Shown here piece after piece: positions 6,313-9,269 of a stretch of DNA of 9,269 nucleotides. The position numbers and the translations under genes are program-made. Positions within the stretch are counted from its first letter, which is position 1; each line of letters starts with the position of its first letter. The notes beneath the pieces are model-generated. The model was not told where the DNA came from, searched no databases, and saw nothing but the letters and a program-made list of their open reading frames with translations. Source of the DNA: an uncultured Bacteroides sp. GTDB taxonomy: Bacteria > Bacteroidota > Bacteroidia > Bacteroidales > Bacteroidaceae. The DNA lies in assembly GCA_900556625.1 (NCBI GenBank), contig USPQ01000107.1, forward strand, positions 1 to 9,269, given 5' to 3'.

Positions 6313-6834
6313 TTATTTCATCCAAACGATTGGATAACCTAAATCTCTTTTGATAGCTTCCATTTCTGCACTATGCCACATTTCATGTTTAAAGCTCCAC
6401 GACAATGCTTCATATTTAGTTTCCGCAACAGGATGTTTAAACGGGAGAGGCTGCAAGCACTCTGCCAAAACATCATCATTCAGAGTTTCCAGATTCTCGA
6501 TACAGATTTGATGAACAATTTCCGTTTGTTCTCTCAATTCAGCAACTGGAATCAAGTCCTTTTCTATGGAACGATGCAATGTTCCCATACCATTGAATAT
6601 TCTATTATATTTTTGGATAGGCACTAATCGCCCCACCTTTTCGTTCACTCCGGTAACAGCTGTCAGTGTATGGAAATTCTGCGAAACAAGCAGATGTCCC
6701 ACTTGCCAAATAAAGTTAGAATCTGTCCCTTCAGGAATAACATACCACAAATCTTCCGGCAATTCAGACATCAAACGATTCACAAATGTGCGAGCTTCTA
6801 TAATCTGCTCCTTTAAAAAGTCAATTTTACTCAT
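6313..6834 (-). CDS. DinB-like (DinB_2 superfamily) putative metal-binding protein
   Basis: This 173-residue four-helix-bundle protein of the DinB/YfiT-like superfamily has members that are metal-dependent, often thiol-transferase-like or damage-induced enzymes. The three expected metal ligands are visible: His47 in WQVGHLL, and His150 and His154 in FKHEMWHSAEME near the C-terminus. Reading frame continues upstream to an ATG at 6966, but those extra 44 residues are unlike the family and overlap the sigma-factor gene. The start at 6834 gives the normal family N-terminus (MSKIDFLKEQI). The gene lies 61 bp after the sigma-factor gene on the same strand, and an inverted repeat fills part of the gap directly before the ATG. 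The reaction is unknown; the neighbours suggest a stress or detoxification role. Confidence 0.85.
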   Translation of the reverse strand: MSKIDFLKEQIIEARTFVNRLMSELPEDLWYVIPEGTDSNFIWQVGHLLVSQNFHTLTAVTGVNEKVGRLVPIQKYNRIFNGMGTLHRSIEKDLIPVAELREQTEIVHQICIENLETLNDDVLAECLQPLPFKHPVAETKYEALSWSFKHEMWHSAEMEAIKRDLGYPIVWMK

Positions 6835-6865
6835 AACTATATGTTTTTTAATTATACATATAGTT
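6835..6865 (-). repeat. 10-bp inverted repeat directly before the DinB-like start codon
   Basis: AACTATATGT at 6835-6844 is the exact reverse complement of ACATATAGTT at 6856-6865, with an 11-bp AT-rich loop. The inner arm touches the ATG at 6834. In the minus-strand mRNA this would fold into a weak stem next to the initiation site. As DNA it could be an operator. No T-tract follows, so a terminator is unlikely. Confidence 0.55.
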
Positions 6866-6895
6866 AGTGGAAAAGCAAATGAGCTTTGTGACAAC

Positions 6896-7576
6896 TTACT
6901 GCAAGAATTTCTCCCAATAATTTTTCCTCGGTAGTTCTTTTTCAAACTTCCTATATAAATCGGCAAGCCTCATCATTCGTTGCACCATTGTATATTCTTT
7001 ATCCATATCAATAGAATATACCGGTTTGCAAATGCGACATTTACAAGCACCATCGGGATTATATAACGGGCAAGTATCATTCATAAAAGCTGTGATTTTC
7101 TGAATGGAACGATTATAGATTTGCCGCACATTACTTTCTTTCAGTTCCATGATTTCGCCAATCTGTCGATAAGGCAACCCGATATTTTCTCTAAAGATAA
7201 AAATCAGACGAGCATCATTATTCAGACAATGATTTAAAGCGGTGATACACCAATCGCACCTTTCTTTTATCCATTCCCGCTTCTCTTCTTCCCCACCGGA
7301 ATATTCAATTTCCGGCAACGAACGGAAATATTCGATTTCCGACATTTTCACATGCTTTTCACATGCTGCATATCTGCCAATAGTGCGACGAGCGATAGTG
7401 TATATCCATGTAGAAATCTCCGAATCGCCTTTAAAGCTACTGATACTTTTGCAAAGTTCATACCACACTTCCTGTGCTGCTTCGCGGGCGATTTCTTTAT
7501 TCTGAATCATCCGGTGAGCAATCATGGAAATCATATTTCCATATTCTTTCACCAGACGATTGATATCTATTTCCAT
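6896..7576 (-). CDS. ECF-type sigma factor with cysteine-rich C-terminal extension
   Basis: This alternative RNA polymerase sigma factor has 226 residues. Region 2 lies at about residues 8-75, with the core-binding stretch AREAAQEVWYELCKSISSFK and the -10-recognition stretch STWIYTIARRTIGRY. Region 4 lies at about residues 105-165, with its helix-turn-helix at YRQIGEIMELKESNVRQIYN. Beyond region 4 is an extension containing Cys169-x8-Cys178-x-Cys180-x2-Cys183, followed by a charged helical tail. Another pair, Cys107-x2-Cys110, sits at the start of region 4. Cysteine-rich C-terminal domains replace an anti-sigma factor in CorE-type sigma factors, where they bind metal. Whether this tail does so is inference. 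No anti-sigma gene is visible nearby. The gene lies 9 bp after the acetyltransferase gene and upstream of the DinB-like gene. Confidence 0.88.
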   Translation of the reverse strand: MEIDINRLVKEYGNMISMIAHRMIQNKEIAREAAQEVWYELCKSISSFKGDSEISTWIYTIARRTIGRYAACEKHVKMSEIEYFRSLPEIEYSGGEEEKREWIKERCDWCITALNHCLNNDARLIFIFRENIGLPYRQIGEIMELKESNVRQIYNRSIQKITAFMNDTCPLYNPDGACKCRICKPVYSIDMDKEYTMVQRMMRLADLYRKFEKELPRKNYWEKFLQ

Positions 7577-7585
7577 CGTTACACA

Positions 7586-8029
7586 CTAAAATGTTTTCTT
7601 CAAATATATCATATCCACCAACTGCACACCATCCTCATACATCGGATGATCGTAGTTGTCAGTAAAGAAATTCTTTATCCGGTGAGAAATCGCAAAACCA
7701 CAATGTTCATAGAATGATCTGGAAGAAGGTACATCTCCTGTGCCCACCAGCATTTCAGAGCACTTCCCCTGATAATATTCAAATAAAAACTCTATTAACC
7801 GTTTTCCGTACCCCTGTCGTTGGAAGAAAGGAACAGTAGCAATATTCTTGATTTCATAAACACCTTCCCCCTCACGTGCCACCACACAAAGAGCTTTCAG
7901 CCCGTCATCATAAAGAACAAACATATCACCGCGTTCCAGATATCGGTCAATCATACTTTCTTGTTCATCAGCCAAGAGTAACAAATCAAGGAATTCTTTT
8001 TTATCTGAAATAACTTTTTTTATCTCCAT
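7586..8029 (-). CDS. GNAT-family N-acetyltransferase
   Basis: This 147-residue acetyl-CoA-dependent transferase has the GNAT core motif A at about residues 57-85: strand YEIKNIATVPFFQ followed by the pyrophosphate loop QRQGYGK (Gln70-x-x-Gly73-x-Gly75), then helix LIEFLFEYY. Motif B follows as SSRSFYEHCGFAISHRI, with the usual aromatic and Cys-Gly-Phe turn. Length is normal for a stand-alone GNAT. Substrate cannot be read from sequence; small-molecule or amino-terminal acetylation are both possible. It is the first gene of a minus-strand cluster with the sigma factor (9-bp gap) and the DinB-like gene. A partial -7 element (TATCTTTA, 8053-8046) precedes it, without a clear -33 box. Confidence 0.9.
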   Translation of the reverse strand: MEIKKVISDKKEFLDLLLLADEQESMIDRYLERGDMFVLYDDGLKALCVVAREGEGVYEIKNIATVPFFQRQGYGKRLIEFLFEYYQGKCSEMLVGTGDVPSSRSFYEHCGFAISHRIKNFFTDNYDHPMYEDGVQLVDMIYLKKTF

Positions 8030-8045
8030 ATTATCTAGTTTGCCA

Positions 8046-8053
8046 TAAAGATA
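8046..8053 (-). promoter_or_regulatory. Weak candidate -7 element for the GNAT-sigma-DinB cluster
   Basis: On the minus strand TATCTTTA matches TAnnTTTG except at the last base and lies 16 bp upstream of the GNAT ATG. I find no convincing TTTG about 20 bp further upstream. The promoter may be weak or use an alternative sigma factor, possibly the one encoded in the cluster. Confidence 0.3.
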
Positions 8054-8117
8054 TAAAAAACTAAAATACCATACTCTACTTTAACGAAACTTATCCTGAT
8101 ATTTGGAATAAATAGAT

Positions 8118-8125
8118 TATCTTTG
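8118..8125 (+). promoter_or_regulatory. -7 element of the toxin-antitoxin operon
   Basis: TATCTTTG is a full match to TAnnTTTG, 35 bp upstream of the antitoxin ATG. The -33 region is poor: the best candidate is CCTG at 8095-8098 with a 19-bp spacer. A weak core promoter would suit an autoregulated toxin-antitoxin operon. Confidence 0.55.
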
Positions 8126-8133
8126 TCTAGGAA

Positions 8134-8159
8134 AATAGGAATATACAAATAATAGGAAT
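8134..8159 (+). repeat. Paired 9-bp direct repeat in the antitoxin leader
   Basis: AATAGGAAT occurs at 8134-8142 and 8151-8159, repeat starts 17 bp apart, between the -7 element and the antitoxin ATG at 8161. The second copy carries AGGA 3 nt before the ATG and may serve as ribosome binding site. The pair could also be an autoregulatory binding site. Confidence 0.45.
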
Positions 8160-8160
8160 C

Positions 8161-8307
8161 ATGGAAAAAGAAAAAAAAATATCAGAAGAAAAAGAAGTCA
8201 AAGCCAAAGCGCAGAAACCAAAAAAAAAGAAAGTAAATAAGACATGGGAAGCATTTGGTAAACTAAAGGGAAGCCTTATAGTGAACGATCCTAAATTCTT
8301 ACTATAA
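8161..8307 (+). CDS. Short lysine-rich antitoxin, VapB-like partner of the PIN toxin
   Basis: This 48-residue protein lies directly upstream of the vapC gene, its stop codon touching the toxin ATG with no gap, the standard antitoxin-toxin order. Residues 1-28 are extremely charged (15 of the 48 residues are Lys). The C-terminal part WEAFGKLKGSLIVNDPKFLL resembles toxin-binding tails of VapB-type antitoxins such as the DUF2281 group, in which a G-x-L-K-G-like turn precedes an acidic stretch. No ribbon-helix-helix, AbrB or other DNA-binding fold is evident, which is unusual for an antitoxin that should also repress its operon. The coding sequence contains two runs of nine A (8171-8179 and 8220-8228). 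Antitoxin role is inferred from position, size and tail. Confidence 0.72.
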   Translation: MEKEKKISEEKEVKAKAQKPKKKKVNKTWEAFGKLKGSLIVNDPKFLL

Positions 8308-8730
8308 ATGAGATATTTGATAGATACTAATATCTTTGTTTATGCAGTGATCGACAGAGACTCGTTAGATCGTGATGTAACAGCTATACTACAAGAGCCT
8401 GATACTGTACTTTATATGAGTGCAGAATCTGTTCGTGAATTGATTGTAGGATATCGAAATAAAGGTTTATGTTCCAAACGCTGGAAGTCAGTAGAAGCAA
8501 TGGTCACTTCAATCGAAAAAGAGTTTTACATCAAAATACTTCCCCTGAAAAAAGAGCACATGCAGACTTATGCACGATTAGAAATTAATGAAGCACAAGG
8601 ACATAAAGACCCTTCCGACCACGTTATCATCGCCCATGCCATTACCGAACATTTGCCACTTATCTTAAGCGACACCCGTTTTGAGTTTTATCGCACTCAA
8701 GGACTTGATTTGATATTCAATAAAAAATAA
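8308..8730 (+). CDS. vapC: VapC-type PIN-domain ribonuclease toxin
   Basis: This type II toxin of 140 residues is a Mg-dependent endoribonuclease of the PIN family; relatives cleave tRNA or rRNA to stop translation. The four acidic active-site positions are present: Asp6 in YLIDTNIF, Glu44 in SVRELIVGY, Asp104 in KDPSDHVIIAHA, and Asp122 in LILSDTRFEFY. The DPSDHVIIA segment is characteristic of the VapC lineage. The domain fills the whole protein and appears intact, so the toxin is probably active and needs its antitoxin. It is coupled directly to the antitoxin gene. Its 3' end faces the hxlR gene only 8 bp away, with no terminator between, so antisense overlap of the two transcripts is likely. 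The RNA target is unknown. Confidence 0.92.
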   Translation: MRYLIDTNIFVYAVIDRDSLDRDVTAILQEPDTVLYMSAESVRELIVGYRNKGLCSKRWKSVEAMVTSIEKEFYIKILPLKKEHMQTYARLEINEAQGHKDPSDHVIIAHAITEHLPLILSDTRFEFYRTQGLDLIFNKK

Positions 8731-8738
8731 AGCACACG

Positions 8739-9089
8739 CTATACATGTATTTGTCTATGTTCTAAAATAGTACTCATATTCTCCAAGGCCCATCCCACCA
8801 GTCCTTCAATATGAGGAATCAATGTACCTCCTGTATCTGTCAAGCAATACTCCACACGGGGAGGTACTTCAGCATACACTTTCCGTTCAACTAATCCATC
8901 TGATTCCAAAGTACGCAATGTAACAGTCAACATTCTTTGAGAGACATCTTCTATCGTTTTATGAATATCACTAAAACGCATAGTTCCATTTGCGTTCAGC
9001 GTAATAAGCACCAACATCGACCACTTATCTCCCAAGCGGCTAAGCACATCTCTTATCGGACAATTCCCCGTCGGATGAAAGTTTTTCAT
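8739..9089 (-). CDS. HxlR-family winged-helix regulator
   Basis: This 116-residue regulator matches HxlR proteins along its length: the opening CPIRDVLSRLGDKWSMLVL (Cys10 onward), the helix-turn-helix RFSDIHKTIEDVSQRMLTVT at residues 38-57, and the wing VPPRVEYCLTDTG at residues 75-87. Many relatives, such as YodB and HypR of Bacillus, sense quinones, aldehydes or oxidants through the cysteine at the Cys10-like position; a second cysteine lies at residue 82. The gene is divergent from a gene starting at the right edge, and the region between carries inverted repeats with TTAC/GTAA half-sites. It therefore probably controls that neighbour, and perhaps itself. The effector is not known; redox sensing is inferred from the conserved cysteine. 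Confidence 0.92.
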   Translation of the reverse strand: MKNFHPTGNCPIRDVLSRLGDKWSMLVLITLNANGTMRFSDIHKTIEDVSQRMLTVTLRTLESDGLVERKVYAEVPPRVEYCLTDTGGTLIPHIEGLVGWALENMSTILEHRQIHV

Positions 9090-9125
9090 TCTTTAACGTT
9101 TTGTATTTTATTGAATTCCAGCAAT

Positions 9126-9143
9126 AGTTACTTCTATGTAACT
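9126..9143. promoter_or_regulatory. Candidate HxlR operator AGTTAC-N6-GTAACT
   Basis: Inverted 6-bp arms (9126-9131 and 9138-9143) surround TTCTAT. It lies in the hxlR 5' region, 36 bp upstream of its ATG. TAC/GTA-type half-sites are typical of HxlR-family operators. Binding is inferred. Confidence 0.45.
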
Positions 9144-9164
9144 TCCTTATTTTCAAGTACGTTA

Positions 9165-9195
9165 TTGCATTTCTCAAACAAGAAAGATACATTTG
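9165..9195 (+). promoter_or_regulatory. Promoter of the right-edge gene
   Basis: TTG at 9165-9167, then exactly 20 bp, then TACATTTG at 9188-9195, a full match to the Bacteroides -7 consensus. The start site would be near 9201, giving a leader of about 50 nt before the first ATG at 9250. Confidence 0.75.
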
Positions 9196-9204
9196 CATCA
9201 CAAA

Positions 9205-9219
9205 AGTAATAAACTTACT
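9205..9219. promoter_or_regulatory. Candidate operator AGTAA-N5-TTACT at the transcription start
   Basis: This 15-bp inverted repeat lies just downstream of the right-edge gene's -7 box, where a bound repressor would block initiation. Its TTAC/GTAA half-sites resemble those of the 9126-9143 element, so HxlR could bind both. Confidence 0.4.
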
Positions 9220-9249
9220 AATAATAACTATTGTTTCATTTAAATAATT

Positions 9250-9269
9250 ATGATTATGGCAAAGAAAGT
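9250..9269 (+). CDS. Start of a gene divergent from hxlR, cut by right edge
   Basis: Only six complete codons are visible (M-I-M-A-K-K), with possible starts at 9250 and 9256. The case for a real gene is the good promoter upstream and the divergent placement against hxlR. Genes next to HxlR regulators are often flavin- or NAD(P)-dependent oxidoreductases, but nothing in the visible residues shows that. Confidence 0.45.

Larger units (their letters stand above)
9122..9233. repeat. Widely spaced inverted repeat CAATAGTTA/TAACTATTG
   Basis: CAATAGTTA at 9122-9130 has its exact reverse complement at 9225-9233. The pair brackets the promoter of the right-edge gene. A regulator bound at both could loop the DNA, but in AT-rich sequence a 9-bp match over this distance can be chance. 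Confidence 0.3.

Noticed and set aside
6835..6966. 44-residue N-terminal extension of the DinB-like protein, starting at 6966
   Set aside because: The extension has no resemblance to the family, overlaps the end of the sigma-factor gene by about 70 bp and reads through the inverted repeat. ATG 6834 gives the normal family start.
8741..8750. ATACATGTAT palindrome
   Set aside because: It lies within the last codons and stop of hxlR; 10 bp of AT-rich symmetry there is not persuasive as an operator or terminator.
9201..9208. Minus-strand TACTTTTG as the hxlR promoter -7 box
   Set aside because: It matches TAnnTTTG but has no TTG about 20 bp upstream and would give a leader over 100 nt. TATCTTTC at 9189-9182 is an equal rival, so the hxlR promoter is left unassigned.

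Overview
The window looks like chromosomal DNA of a gut-type Bacteroides or close relative. The main reason is promoter architecture: several gene starts are preceded by the Bacteroidetes primary-sigma pattern (TTTG or TTG, about 20 bp, then TAnnTTTG). The clearest cases lie upstream of marR, the creD operon, an orphan transcript and the right-edge gene. Strong Shine-Dalgarno sequences are absent and the protein families are typical of that phylum. I cannot name the species, and no tRNA, rRNA, insertion sequence or CRISPR array is visible.

Positions 1-3450 (minus strand) hold a drug-efflux operon read right to left: a MarR repressor, a TolC-type outer membrane channel, an HlyD/EmrA-type periplasmic adaptor and an MFS pump cut by the left edge. 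The genes overlap or nearly touch. A perfect 24-bp palindrome covers the -33 box of the operon promoter, which is the expected layout for MarR autoregulation.

Positions 3510-5900 (plus strand) hold a three-gene operon: a six-helix membrane protein of unknown function, a one-domain winged-helix regulator and a CreD-type inner membrane protein. The E. coli CreB/CreC partners are not present. A 10-bp palindrome, AAAGTACTTT, sits at the predicted transcription start.

Positions 5898-6312 contain no large gene but do contain structure. A near-consensus promoter is followed about 100 bp later by a strong intrinsic terminator, which predicts a transcript of about 130 nt (small RNA or leader remnant). 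After it come four copies of a 13-bp near-palindrome, GTTTATWATAAAC, two exact and two degenerate, at an exact 22-bp period.

Positions 6313-8029 (minus strand) form a probable stress operon: GNAT acetyltransferase, ECF sigma factor with a cysteine-rich tail, and a DinB-like putative metal-dependent protein. No anti-sigma gene is visible. An inverted repeat abuts the DinB-like start codon.

Positions 8030-9269 carry a type II toxin-antitoxin pair. A 48-residue lysine-rich antitoxin (8161-8307) is followed with no gap by a VapC PIN toxin. Next is a convergent HxlR regulator, and at the right edge the first codons of a gene divergent from hxlR, with a good promoter and operator-like inverted repeats between them.
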